Position numbers and translations under genes: made by a program | Assembly (NCBI GenBank): GCA_016783285.1 | Contig: JADHWW010000013.1 | Location: 1-30,904, forward strand | Length of the DNA: 30,904 bases | Direction: 5' to 3' | Origin: Anaerolineae bacterium | GTDB taxonomy: Bacteria > Chloroflexota > Anaerolineae > B4-G1 | Notes under the pieces: model-generated | Databases searched by the model: none | What the model was told of the DNA's origin: nothing | The model's input: only the letters and a program-made list of their open reading frames with translations | Part shown: positions 7,649-15,990 of the stretch, one piece after another | Layout of the letters: each line of letters opens with the position of its first letter | How positions within the stretch are numbered: position 1 is the first letter of the stretch

Positions 7649-10084
7649 GTGAGAGGCCGAGGGCTTGCCGTGCTGGTTGCGTTGGCGGTGGTGCTCCTGG
7701 CCTGGGCCGTTCTGGTCCCGGGCTTCGGCCTGAGCGCCTGTCCTGAGCGCAGCCGAAGGACTCAGCCGAACGCCGGTGCTCCCCCGCTTCCTGGGCGCGA
7801 CGCCGAGTTGGCCCGGCGCTATGCGCCGGTGCTGTATTTCCACCCGTCTGAGATCTTCCGCCCCCAGCCGGTGGACGTGATCGTGGAGCAGGCTCGCCTC
7901 CTCCAGAGCCACAGGCTCTGGTTCAACGTCAACGTCCTGCTCAGCCTGGATGTCCTGGACTTGTTTCACCTTGAAAGCGACGAGAGTCACTTTCTCGACG
8001 TGTGGTACGGCGATGACGGCAGTTCAGCCTACACCAATTACTCCGCCCACCAGGCCTATTACGAGGCGCTGCTGAGCCCTGAGGCCGGTGGGCCGCCCAT
8101 TGTGGTCTACGCCCACGTGATGCGGGATGAGAACCCGAACCACATCACGATCCAGTACTGGGCACTGTATTTCTACAACGATTGGTTCAATAAGCACGAG
8201 GGCGACTGGGAGATGGTCCAGGTGATGCTCACCGCCGAGGAGGAGAAGCCGGAATGGGTGGTGCTCAGCCAGCATCACGGCGGCACCCGCCGGCCGTGGG
8301 CCAGCACGCCGGTCGAGGACGGCACACACCCGGTGGCCTACGTCGCGCTGGGTTCACACGCCAACTATTTCGTCGGCGACGAGATCTACCCCAACAGGAA
8401 GGACATTGGCAAAGTACGGCTCGAAATCCTGGACCGCACGTCCACCTTCGACCGCATCATCCCCGACGTGATCTTGATCCCCGACCGGGCCGACCTGTCG
8501 GCGGACCCCGGTGCGTGGCCGGGGGCGGAATGGCTGCCCTACCGTGGTCGCTGGGGCCAGGTGGCCATCCAGAGCGACTTCGGCGGTCCGCTGGGCCCGG
8601 CCGACAAGGGCGCGCAGTGGGAGCAACCGCATGCCTGGGGGATGACCCAACCGCTTGACACGGATACCTGGTACGGAAACCGGCTGCGAGTGGAGGTGGT
8701 TGGGGCTGCTGTCGGGGAGGCGCAGGTACGCTTGAAGGACGAGCGTGGCGACAAGTTGCCGTCAGTGGAGGAGTTGGGCAATCTGGCCATTTTGCATACC
8801 GATCCGCCGGCAGGGATGGGAGTGGTGGCTTCGATCAGCGTTCTCCCAGACACCCGCTGGGACGTGGTCGCCACCTGGCCCGATGCCGCGGAGAGGTGCG
8901 TGACCCGGCTGCGCTTCGCCGACGTGGGGTTCGCCGAGTCGGGCCACGCGACGCTGGAACTGGGCCCCGGCGGTGAGGCGCGCCTGGTGGTAGATCACGC
9001 AGGCGACGGGGGGACTGGCCTGGCGCTGGGACCATCGGAGATGGAGACCTTCGAGGCGACGTGGGATGCACCTGACCTGGTCTGGATCGGCACCGTTCTC
9101 CCGGCGCACCAGGTGGGGGCGGGGCTGCTGATCGTGTTGCTGGCGGGTGTGGTGCCAGCACTCGTCTACGTCGGGGCACTCTATTGGGTGGACCAATACG
9201 AGAAGGAACCGAAGCGGCTGCTGGCGGCGGCGTTTGTGTGGGGGGCGATCCCGTCATTGGCGCTGGCGCTGGCGGCGGAACTGTTCTTTCGGCTGCCGCC
9301 GGACCTGATCGGTACCCACGCGCTGGAAGCGGCGCGGCTGGGCGTGGTCGCGCCGGTGCTGCAAGAAGCGTCGAAGGGAGCGGCAGTACTCTTCATCTCC
9401 TGGCGCTACCGGCGCGAATTCGACAACGTCCTGGATGGCATCATCTACGGGGCGATAGTGGGCTTCGGCTTTGCGATGACCGGCAATCTCATCAGTTACG
9501 TCGGCAGTTTTGCGTTGTGGGGCTTCGAGGGGCTCAGCGCAACCGTCTTCGCTGAGGGGCTGCTATACGGGATGAACCACGCCCTCTATACGGCGGTCTT
9601 CGGCGCGGGGTTGGGATTCGCCCGATTGGCCCAGAAGCGATGGCAGCGTTGGGCACTGCCTGGGGGGGGATTCGTGCTGGCGGTGGCGACCCATGCGCTG
9701 CATAGCCTGCTGGCGCGGACCCTCCTGGGGTTGAACGTCGTGACGGTGGTGACGACAGGGGCAGGGGTGATCTTGGTCGGGATCGTCGCAGGATGGTCGT
9801 TGGCGCGGCAGCACAGGTGCCTGCAAGTGGAGCTGAAGGACGTGGTTCCTGATGCACTCTACCGCACGATGGTGACGCCGGGTGGGCGCAGCCGTGCGCA
9901 GTGGCAGGCGCTGTGGGCCGGGGGGCTGAAAGGTTGGCGGCGGGCACGGCGATTGCACCAACTGTGTGCAGAACTGGCTTTCAAGAAGATGCAGCGCCGG
10001 CAGCGGCCTGACGAGTCTGGGATCGTCCAGGAGATTGAGCGGTTGCGCCGGGAGATCAACGCGCTGATGGGACGCGCGGGGTAG
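7649..10084 (+). CDS. Vps62-domain and PrsW-like membrane fusion protein
   Basis: An 811-aa protein in two parts. An N-terminal membrane anchor (residues 5-25) is followed by a repeat-derived linker (CPERSRR). Residues ~50-330 resemble the Vps62 family (YAPVLYFHPSEIFRP, HEGDWEMVQV, YVALGSHANYF). A strand-rich region follows to ~480. From about residue 488 there are seven or eight membrane segments of the PrsW intramembrane protease type: WVDQYEKEPKRLL, then QEASKG near 571, FDNVLDGIIYGAIVGFGFA, NHALYTAVFG near 643 and THALHSL near 681. The usual EExxK reads QEASK, and the glutamate expected after GFA is replaced (MTGN), while both histidines are kept. It may therefore be an altered or inactive protease. 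The tail (~730-811) is cytoplasmic and basic. The GTG start sits eight bases after GAGGAG. Confidence 0.8.
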   Translation: MRGRGLAVLVALAVVLLAWAVLVPGFGLSACPERSRRTQPNAGAPPLPGRDAELARRYAPVLYFHPSEIFRPQPVDVIVEQARLLQSHRLWFNVNVLLSLDVLDLFHLESDESHFLDVWYGDDGSSAYTNYSAHQAYYEALLSPEAGGPPIVVYAHVMRDENPNHITIQYWALYFYNDWFNKHEGDWEMVQVMLTAEEEKPEWVVLSQHHGGTRRPWASTPVEDGTHPVAYVALGSHANYFVGDEIYPNRKDIGKVRLEILDRTSTFDRIIPDVILIPDRADLSADPGAWPGAEWLPYRGRWGQVAIQSDFGGPLGPADKGAQWEQPHAWGMTQPLDTDTWYGNRLRVEVVGAAVGEAQVRLKDERGDKLPSVEELGNLAILHTDPPAGMGVVASISVLPDTRWDVVATWPDAAERCVTRLRFADVGFAESGHATLELGPGGEARLVVDHAGDGGTGLALGPSEMETFEATWDAPDLVWIGTVLPAHQVGAGLLIVLLAGVVPALVYVGALYWVDQYEKEPKRLLAAAFVWGAIPSLALALAAELFFRLPPDLIGTHALEAARLGVVAPVLQEASKGAAVLFISWRYRREFDNVLDGIIYGAIVGFGFAMTGNLISYVGSFALWGFEGLSATVFAEGLLYGMNHALYTAVFGAGLGFARLAQKRWQRWALPGGGFVLAVATHALHSLLARTLLGLNVVTVVTTGAGVILVGIVAGWSLARQHRCLQVELKDVVPDALYRTMVTPGGRSRAQWQALWAGGLKGWRRARRLHQLCAELAFKKMQRRQRPDESGIVQEIERLRREINALMGRAG
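7730..7765. repeat. ERSRR-coding dispersed repeat, in frame
   Basis: The sequence CCTGAGCGCAGCCGAAGGA, preceded by a partial copy (CTGAGCGCCTG), matches a repeat seen in many environmental genomes that commonly translates as PERSRR. Here it forms residues ~28-39, exactly between the membrane anchor and the Vps62-like domain. Confidence 0.65.
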
Positions 10085-10096
10085 GTGTGATCAGGC

Positions 10097-10145
10097 GTAG
10101 GGGCAAGTCTCAGACTTGCCCCTACTTGCCCCTACTTGCCCCTAC
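10097..10145. repeat. Perfect palindrome plus tandem TTGCCCCTAC units
   Basis: GTAGGGGCAAGTCT and its exact complement flank one base (10097-10125), followed by two more copies of the 10-bp unit TTGCCCCTAC. It fills the gap between the Vps62-PrsW and oxidoreductase genes and ends directly at the latter's ribosome site. A weaker palindrome of similar style is at 11688-11706. Confidence 0.85.
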
Positions 10146-10158
10146 GGAGGGGAGAAGA

Positions 10159-11664
10159 ATGGCTGAGAAATCCATCATTATCATCGGCGCTGGCCTTGCC
10201 GGCCTTTCTACAGGCTGCTACGCCCAGATGAACGGTTACAGCACTCGCATCTTCGAGCACCACGCTGTGCCGGGCGGGGTGGCCGCCTGCTGGAAACGCA
10301 AGGGCTACCTCATTGATGGCGGCATCCACTTCCTGATGAACCACAAGCCAGGTAATTCAGTCTATGAATTATACCACGAGTTGGGCACTGCCCAGACCAA
10401 CCGTCTCGTTGACCTGACCACCTATGGATGCTTCATTGACGAAGCCAGTGGGCGCAGCGTGGAGATCACCCAGGACCTGGACAAACTGGCGAGCGACTTG
10501 AAAGCGTTCTCGCCGGCCGATGCCCGGATCATTGACGACCTGATCGCCGGTGCCCGCGCCATGCAGGGCTCCGATATGGACGAGATGGGTATGGGCAAGC
10601 CGCCCGAGTTGATGGGCCCTCTGGACCAGCTCAAGCAGGTGTGGGGGATGCGCCGGGTGCTCAAATACTTCATCGGCAAGTACGCCAAATCTGTCGCCGA
10701 TTACGTGCAAGCCGTCCAAGACCCCTGGCTGCGTTCAGTCATCGAGAGCCTGTTCCTGCCGGATGTGCCAGTCTGGTTCATCTTTATGCTCCTGGGACTG
10801 GTGGCAGACGGGCAACTGGGGCTGCTGAAAGGGGGATCGATCGACTTCGTCCTGCCAATCGAGAGGCGCTACAAGAGTCTGGGCGGGCAGGTAACCTACA
10901 ACACCACCGTCGAGGAGATCCTGGTGGAAAATGATCGTGCCGTGGGGGTGCGCTTGGCCGACGGCAGCGAGCACCGCGCCGATGTCGTGGTCTCCGCTGC
11001 CGATGGGTACAGCACGGTCTTCGAGATGCTGGGCGGGCGCTACGTGGACGATAAGATCGAGCATCGGTACAAGAATTGGGGGCTGTGCCGCCCCCTCGTC
11101 ATGGTCAGTTTCGGGGTGGCCCACGAATTCGCAGGCAAACCGTGGCTGAGCATTATCAAGCTGGCCCGTCGCTTCACCGTAGGCAAGCAGGCCGTTGACG
11201 GGATTATGGTCCGCATCTTCAACTACAGCGCCAGGTTTGCCCCACCAGGCAAGACAGTGGTCCAGGGTACGTTCGAGACAGAGTGGGATTGGTGGGACCA
11301 GTTGCAAAAGGATCGACCGCGCTATGAGGCCGAGAAGGAGCGGGTGGCGTCGGAGGTTCTGGAACGACTGGAGGCGCACTATCCCCGCATCTCGTCGCAG
11401 GTGGAGATGACCGATGTGGCCACACCGTACACCACCTGGCGTTACACCCGCAATTACAGAAGGGCCTACGAGGGCTGGCTGCCGACCCCAGAAATCATCA
11501 ATACTCAGGTAGAAAGGACTCTGCCTGGCCTGGCGAACTTCTACATGGCGGGCCAGTGGGTGGTGCCCGGCGGCGGCGTCCCCCCGACCCTCTACTCGGG
11601 CCGGCAGGTTGTGCAGATTCTCTGCCACCGAGACGGGAAAGAGTTCTCGGCTTCCGCGCCGTAG
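10159..11664 (+). CDS. CrtI-like FAD-dependent oxidoreductase
   Basis: A 501-aa flavoprotein. The dinucleotide-binding fold is at the N-terminus: IIIIGAGLAGLSTGCYA (GxGxxG) at residues 5-21 and the ribose-binding acid in RIFEHH. PGGVAACWKRKGYLIDGGIHFL is the flavin-contacting stretch typical of phytoene desaturase and carotenoid isomerase relatives. The C-terminal flavin motif reads LPGLANFYMAGQWVVPGGGVPP. The family includes carotenoid desaturases, retinol saturases and other polyprenyl or lipid oxidoreductases. No carotenoid genes lie nearby, so the substrate is open. The start is the ATG at 10159, behind GGAGGGGAG; the 24 codons upstream come from the repeat at 10097-10145 and are unlikely to be translated. 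The preceding acyltransferase gene hints at a shared lipid pathway, but this is weak. Confidence 0.82.
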   Translation: MAEKSIIIIGAGLAGLSTGCYAQMNGYSTRIFEHHAVPGGVAACWKRKGYLIDGGIHFLMNHKPGNSVYELYHELGTAQTNRLVDLTTYGCFIDEASGRSVEITQDLDKLASDLKAFSPADARIIDDLIAGARAMQGSDMDEMGMGKPPELMGPLDQLKQVWGMRRVLKYFIGKYAKSVADYVQAVQDPWLRSVIESLFLPDVPVWFIFMLLGLVADGQLGLLKGGSIDFVLPIERRYKSLGGQVTYNTTVEEILVENDRAVGVRLADGSEHRADVVVSAADGYSTVFEMLGGRYVDDKIEHRYKNWGLCRPLVMVSFGVAHEFAGKPWLSIIKLARRFTVGKQAVDGIMVRIFNYSARFAPPGKTVVQGTFETEWDWWDQLQKDRPRYEAEKERVASEVLERLEAHYPRISSQVEMTDVATPYTTWRYTRNYRRAYEGWLPTPEIINTQVERTLPGLANFYMAGQWVVPGGGVPPTLYSGRQVVQILCHRDGKEFSASAP

Positions 11665-11897
11665 CGCGAGGGCAAAGGGATAGCAGAGGCCAATCTGAGA
11701 CTGGCCCCTATACCGAAAGTCTGTCGGGTCAACAGGAAATAGTGGGGTGCTCGTAGCTGGCCAGGCTGCGTGAGGAAGCCGAGGCTTTGATGCTGCGCAA
11801 GGCCCATGCTTACACCCTCTTGCAAAGCCGGGGCCATCGTCTTCCCACTCTTGAACAACTCCAGCAGAAGCCCAACGTTCGTCTCCATCGGAACTGG
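11665..11897. other. Convergent intergenic region with a possible gene remnant
   Basis: The two flanking genes converge here. It holds a small imperfect palindrome at 11688-11706 (GGCCAATCT / AGACTGGCC). On the plus strand, an open frame from 11757 reads LARLREEAEALMLRKAHA then YTLLQSRGHRLPTLEQL. It has the composition of real protein, but has no ribosome site and runs into the end of the next gene. It may be the tail of a lost gene. I do not recognise it, and I see no clear terminator. Confidence 0.35.
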
Positions 11898-12488
11898 CTA
11901 AGGCTCCACTGTCGGCGTCTCTGTCGGGATCGGTAACAAGGTGGGCGTCGGCAGATAGGGTGGCTCATCCACCAGCCCGATCAGTCCATCCACGTCACCG
12001 ATGGTCACCAGGTAAACCAGTGGATCCCCCTCCTTCTGCACATAACGAGCGTTTCCGCGCGGATTCTCCGCCCCAACGACCACGTTGATCGTAGTCCCGT
12101 CGCTGAGCACCAGCGTTACCTGCACCTCTGGCTCCTGCAGGCCAAAGGCGGACAGGTCACCCACGTCCGCCAGGGCGCGACTGAACTTCATCCCGGCTAC
12201 TTGATCCACCAGGCCGTTCAGCCGAGCGCTGTCGGCCTCGCCCTCCCCCGGCCGGGTCTGTCGCCATTCTCCATCGTCGCGTTCGACTGCCGTCGTCTGC
12301 CCACCCTTGGTCACCGTGATCTCCATCACGTCGCCACCCTCGAAGTTCCAGAGCGGGGCCGGCGTAGGTAAAGCCCCCTCCTCCGGTGGCGGCTCCCGTT
12401 TGGCCTCCACCAGAAAAATGTAGGCCGCCAGCACGGCCATGATGCCGACCAGCACCAGCGTCACGATCCACGGTTTGCGCTCACTCAC
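11898..12488 (-). CDS. DUF4340 membrane-anchored protein of the Gld-like ABC operon
   Basis: A 196-aa protein with one N-terminal membrane anchor (residues 9-27, VTLVLVGIMAVLAAYIFLV) and an extracytoplasmic domain of the DUF4340 type. The phrases VMEITVTKGGQTTAVERDDGEW, LSAFGLQEPEVQVTLVLSDG and VVGAENPRGNARYV are typical of that family. The tail is proline- and threonine-rich (PTPTLLPIPTETPTVEP). DUF4340 proteins are the usual last member of operons with a GldA-like ATPase, GldF-like permease and GldG-like protein, as here. The start is a GTG at 12488, behind GGAGGTGG. A 43-nt gap containing a small CATTTGT repeat separates it from the GldG-like gene. At under 200 residues it is short for the family, with one repeat of the domain. 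Confidence 0.8.
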   Translation of the reverse strand: MSERKPWIVTLVLVGIMAVLAAYIFLVEAKREPPPEEGALPTPAPLWNFEGGDVMEITVTKGGQTTAVERDDGEWRQTRPGEGEADSARLNGLVDQVAGMKFSRALADVGDLSAFGLQEPEVQVTLVLSDGTTINVVVGAENPRGNARYVQKEGDPLVYLVTIGDVDGLIGLVDEPPYLPTPTLLPIPTETPTVEP

Positions 12489-12531
12489 TGCCTCACCACC
12501 TCCACACCCATTTGTTCATTTGTCATCCCAT

Positions 12532-14082
12532 TCACCGCCTTTGCCACCACACGATGATGCCTGTGGCCAGGAGCGCGAGCGGGACCAGGAGGACACTGAC
12601 GAAGAAGAGGAGGTTCGCCTGCACCTGCGTGAGGAATACGGAGCGCGGCTGCGTGCCCTTGGGACCGATGGCAATCAGGCTCTCCTCCTCTGCCAGCCAG
12701 TTGATCACATTGAGGAAAAGCACGCCGTTACCCAGGCTCCCCACATACTCGTCGGAGGCGAAATCCGAATCGCCGATCAGCACCAGGCGCGTCTTCAGGT
12801 CAGGTACGACGGGCACCTGCGCTTCTTCCCAATCTACGATGGGCAGAGACTCGATAGTCGCCACCAACGTGAGCGGCCCCGGTGTGTCCACCCCTGTATC
12901 GAGTTGCACTTCGGCTGATTCGAGGTCCTGCTCGGCCCAACTCTGGGGCGCGGTCTCCGCCAGCGGGCTGAAAGTGATGTTCCCGGTGGGGTCTTCCCCC
13001 GTCTGCTCTACCGGACGGGCCAGCGGGAAGAAGGTCATCGGCAGGTCCTTGGTGATCTGGCTGAAGCGGTAGCCTTCGACGACCGGGGCTGCCACGCTGC
13101 CCATGAGCGAACTGGCCGGGTCTATGACCACACCAGCGCCAAAGCGCACCTGCCAGATAGACAGAATGTCGCCTAAACCGGCATCGTAGAGCGGGTCCTG
13201 CATGATGAGCGCCTTGCCCCCTCGAATCAGGTACGACTGCAGCCGCGTCAGTTCGTCCTCTATGAACTCAGTCTGCGGGCCGGCGACGACGACGACTGAC
13301 GCATCGCTCGGAACGGTCGTCGTGACCGCCAGGTTGAGTGTGCGCACCTCGTAGTTCTGATCCCGCAGCGCGTTGGCCACCCTCGAATAGCCATCACTGC
13401 CGTAGCCCTCCGGATCGCGCTCCTGGTGGCCAGTGAGAAAGTAAATCACCTTATTCTCCTCGCTGATGACCTTGAGGAGCGCGCTGGTGACGTCCTGCTC
13501 GTCAGGCATGTAGACTCTCTCGGTGCGCTCGCCGCTCTGCAGGAGCAGGCCGCCGTAGGGAACAGGCTCGTACTGGCGTGCCTTGAGCGGCTCACGGTCC
13601 GGGTCAATCACTGAGTAGGAGAGGAGGTCGTTGTAGTAGAGATACTGGTCCAACAGTTTCGTGAAGTTCTCCTGCTGGCGGTCGTCGGCCGAGAAGAAGC
13701 CGACGATGGTGACCGGCTTATTCAACTCGGCCAGCACCTGGACGGACTGAGGCGAGAGGGTGTGTTCCTTCAACTCCGTGGCGTCGTAGCGATAGTGATA
13801 CCGCCCAGCCAGGTAATTCAGCCCGATCAGGATGCCGATGAAGGCGATGCTCATCAGGACAACATTGGAACCGTAGCGGGTACCACGCCGGGTGAGCGCG
13901 GCCCGCACCTGTGCCGGACGGGCCAGGACGAACAAAACCCCCAGCACCGCACCGCCGATCAGCAGCCCCTCGGCCCAGACGTCCATCTGACGCCAGATCA
14001 GATAGCGGAACGCGCCGGCTGCCAGTGCGGTCAAAGCGACGTAGCCCAGGATGTATCCATATCGTTCGGCGAAGCGACGCAT
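12532..14082 (-). CDS. GldG-like ABC transporter auxiliary protein
   Basis: A 516-aa membrane protein. Two or three membrane segments lie near the N-terminus (YILGYVALTALAAGAF, GLLIGGAVLGVLFVLA and VVLMSIAFIGILIGLNYLA) and one at the C-terminus (LLFFVSVLLVPLALLATGIIVWW). Between them is a large extracytoplasmic domain of the ABC_transp_aux / GldG type: TLSPQSVQVLAELNKPVTIVGFF, a glutamine-amidotransferase-like stretch (KVIYFLTGHQERDP and ALIMQDPLYD), and IGDSDFASDEYVGSLGNG. The start is the ATG at 14082, which overlaps the permease stop as TAATG, with AAGGAGGTG upstream. The GTG at 14091 falls inside that ribosome site and is rejected. Gliding is not implied; related operons occur in many non-gliding bacteria. 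Confidence 0.85.
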   Translation of the reverse strand: MRRFAERYGYILGYVALTALAAGAFRYLIWRQMDVWAEGLLIGGAVLGVLFVLARPAQVRAALTRRGTRYGSNVVLMSIAFIGILIGLNYLAGRYHYRYDATELKEHTLSPQSVQVLAELNKPVTIVGFFSADDRQQENFTKLLDQYLYYNDLLSYSVIDPDREPLKARQYEPVPYGGLLLQSGERTERVYMPDEQDVTSALLKVISEENKVIYFLTGHQERDPEGYGSDGYSRVANALRDQNYEVRTLNLAVTTTVPSDASVVVVAGPQTEFIEDELTRLQSYLIRGGKALIMQDPLYDAGLGDILSIWQVRFGAGVVIDPASSLMGSVAAPVVEGYRFSQITKDLPMTFFPLARPVEQTGEDPTGNITFSPLAETAPQSWAEQDLESAEVQLDTGVDTPGPLTLVATIESLPIVDWEEAQVPVVPDLKTRLVLIGDSDFASDEYVGSLGNGVLFLNVINWLAEEESLIAIGPKGTQPRSVFLTQVQANLLFFVSVLLVPLALLATGIIVWWQRR

Positions 14083-14801
14083 TACCGCCACCTCCTTGTT
14101 TCCAGCACCCGCGTGGCCAGAAAGAGACTGACGGCCACCAGGCTGAGATAGTAAATAACGTGTTGGGTGTCAATGACCCCGTCCATAAAGTCGAAGTAGT
14201 GGGTAAAGATGGCCAGTTGGGTCAGAAAGCCGCCCGTGAAGGTGCCGGGCGACCGCGAACCCACGAACTCCACCAGCCACAGCGCCACGCCGATGGCGAT
14301 GCCCATAATAGCGGCGACGACCTGGTTGCGGGTGAAAGTCGAGGTCAGTGTACCGATAGCCAGCAGCGCCGCCCCGGCCAGGAAGAGACCCAGGTAGCCG
14401 GTAGCCGCCGCACCCAGGTCGGGATCGCCCAGGCGGGCCAGGATGAGCGGCTGGTAGAGACTGACGAGGAGCATCATCAGGAAAAGGATCAGGCTGGACA
14501 GGTATTTACCCACGATCATCTCCCAATCGCGCACCGGCGCGGTGAGCACCAGTTCGATGGTACCCGAGCGCTGCTCCTCCGCCAGTAAACGCATCGTCAC
14601 TACGGCGGCGTAGAGGATGAGCACGAAAAAGAGCCACGGGCTGCCCAGGGTGTGGGCCATCACTGCCTGTTGGGAATAGATGGTGATGAGCCAGAAGAGA
14701 AGTCCCATCACCGCCAGGAAGGCGGCCATCGTCACGTAGGCGATGGGGGAACTGAAGTAGGCGTACAATTCCCGTCGTGCGATAGTCCATACGTTACGCA
14801 T
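14082..14801 (-). CDS. ABC-2 type permease, GldF-like
   Basis: A 239-aa permease with six membrane segments. The N-terminal amphipathic stretch (TIARRELYAYFSSPIAYV) and the EEQRSGTIELVLTAPV coupling motif after segment 2 are hallmarks of ABC-2 permeases of the NosY/GldF group. The start is the ATG at 14801 (MRNVW), five bases after GGAGG. The upstream in-frame ATG at 14816 sits before that ribosome site. The gene overlaps the ATPase by 8 nt and couples to the GldG-like gene through TAATG, so the three are translated together. The exported substrate is unknown. Confidence 0.88.
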   Translation of the reverse strand: MRNVWTIARRELYAYFSSPIAYVTMAAFLAVMGLLFWLITIYSQQAVMAHTLGSPWLFFVLILYAAVVTMRLLAEEQRSGTIELVLTAPVRDWEMIVGKYLSSLILFLMMLLVSLYQPLILARLGDPDLGAAATGYLGLFLAGAALLAIGTLTSTFTRNQVVAAIMGIAIGVALWLVEFVGSRSPGTFTGGFLTQLAIFTHYFDFMDGVIDTQHVIYYLSLVAVSLFLATRVLETRRWR

Positions 14802-15771
14802 CTTCCCCTCCTTCACGTTCCTTGTGGGGCGCTTCCTCAGTGGTCAGTTCGAGGAAGACGTCCTCCAGGCTCATCCCCACGTTGCGAAGTTCCAGCAGCC
14901 CCCAGCCCTGCTCGACGACGGCGCGGGCCATCTCGGCGCGGCGGTCGTACCCCTGGGTGCAAGAGACCTGGTAGGCCCTGCCGCATGCCTCCCCGCGGGC
15001 CTCCTCACTAATAGACTCGATGCTGATCACGCCGTCCACTCGCTCCAGCACGTCAACCGCCTCCGCCGGGCCGGCGTCGGCGATGCGCACCAGTACGCGC
15101 TCCGCCCCTTGCAGTTGGGCAGTCAGTTCCTCCGGCGTCCCCTCGGCCACGATCTCCCCCCTGTTGATGATGAGCACGCGACCACAGGTCTGGCTCACCT
15201 CGGGGAGGACGTGGGAACTGAGGATGACGGTGTGCTCACGACCGATCTCCTGGATAAGCGCCCGCACTTCAGTCACCTGCCTGGGGTCGAGGCCGATGGT
15301 GGGCTCATCAAGGATGAGCACCTCCGGTTCGTGAAGGATGGCCTGCGCCAGTCCGACGCGCTGCCGATACCCTTTGGAGAGTTTGCCGATGGGCGCGTCA
15401 GCGTGGTCACCGATGCCACATGCCTCCAGCGCCCGATCCACTACCTGCGAGCGGTCCGGCAATTGGCGCAACGCGGCCATGTAGTCCAGATATGCCTGTA
15501 TGGTCATCTCGGGGTAGAGGGGCACCGTCTCCGGCATGTAGCCGACGCGGCGGCGTACCTCCAGCGAGTTGTAGAAGACGTCGAAGTCGGCCACGCGGGC
15601 CGTGCCGTCGCTGGGAGGCAGGAATCCGGTGAGCATGCGCATCGTCGTCGTCTTCCCCGCCCCGTTGGGGCCCAGGAAGCCGACGATCTCCCCCCTGTCC
15701 ACGTGAAAATTGATGTTGTACACAGCCCGGGTAGGGCCGTAGTAACGGGTCAGATTCTCCGCTTCGATCAT
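14794..15771 (-). CDS. ABC transporter ATPase, GldA-like
   Basis: A 325-aa ATP-binding subunit. Walker A is GPNGAGKTTT near residue 35, the signature is LSKGYRQRVGLAQA near 135, Walker B is VLILDEPTIGLDP near 155, and the switch histidine is in ILSSHVLPEV. The C-terminal ~100 residues form the accessory domain common in GldA/CcmA-type exporter ATPases, ending in a charged tail (KEREGGEDA). It is the first gene of the operon. The start follows GGAGGTAAAACAAC, and a leader with hairpins and a strong promoter precede it. Confidence 0.9.
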   Translation of the reverse strand: MIEAENLTRYYGPTRAVYNINFHVDRGEIVGFLGPNGAGKTTTMRMLTGFLPPSDGTARVADFDVFYNSLEVRRRVGYMPETVPLYPEMTIQAYLDYMAALRQLPDRSQVVDRALEACGIGDHADAPIGKLSKGYRQRVGLAQAILHEPEVLILDEPTIGLDPRQVTEVRALIQEIGREHTVILSSHVLPEVSQTCGRVLIINRGEIVAEGTPEELTAQLQGAERVLVRIADAGPAEAVDVLERVDGVISIESISEEARGEACGRAYQVSCTQGYDRRAEMARAVVEQGWGLLELRNVGMSLEDVFLELTTEEAPHKEREGGEDA

Positions 15772-15801
15772 GTTGTTTTACCTCCTGGCCTGACGCAAAA
15801 C

Positions 15802-15845
15802 GAAGAGCACCTGGTATCAGTGTCCTGCTCCGCAGGGTGCTCTTC
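15802..15845 (-). promoter_or_regulatory. Structured leader hairpin of the Gld-like operon
   Basis: On the minus strand, GAAGAGCACC and GGTGCTCTTC form a 10-bp stem. Inside it, CCTGC-GGA-GCAGG can form a second small hairpin, and GTTTTG follows the outer stem. It lies between the promoter and the ATPase start. It could act as an attenuator or a protein site; the short T-run makes it a weak terminator. Confidence 0.45.
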
Positions 15846-15874
15846 CAGTCCGTTGGATTGCTTCAACGGAGTGT

Positions 15875-15903
15875 ACTTTACCACTACCGGGGAAAGTTGT
15901 CAA
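15875..15903 (-). promoter_or_regulatory. Sigma70 promoter of the Gld-like ABC operon
   Basis: TTGACA, a 17-nt spacer, TAAAGT on the minus strand. This is a consensus -35 with a good -10. Transcription should start near 15868, giving a leader of roughly 100 nt that contains the hairpin at 15802-15845. Confidence 0.75.
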
Positions 15904-15907
15904 GAGA

Positions 15908-15990
15908 GTGAGTATATGGGTAAATGAGTATATGAGTAGATAAGTACAGCCCCTCTCATTTACTCATTCCTCATTTGCTCATTTACTCTC
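15908..15990. repeat. TACTCATT-type repeat overlapping the kinase stop codon
   Basis: Many copies of GAGTATATG / TAAATGAG on one side and CTCATTTACTC on the other form an imperfect palindrome. It fills the gap after the histidine kinase and includes its last codons (ESK and stop). Similar CATTTGT-type repeats lie at 12505-12530 and 26577-26626. Confidence 0.55.

Noticed and set aside
10087..10158. Longer start of the FAD oxidoreductase
   Set aside because: The 24 extra codons are read from the palindromic repeat, and the strong ribosome site lies before the ATG at 10159.
14824..15927. 367-codon open frame antisense to the GldA-like ATPase
   Set aside because: The opposite strand has clear Walker A, signature and Walker B motifs; this frame is its shadow.
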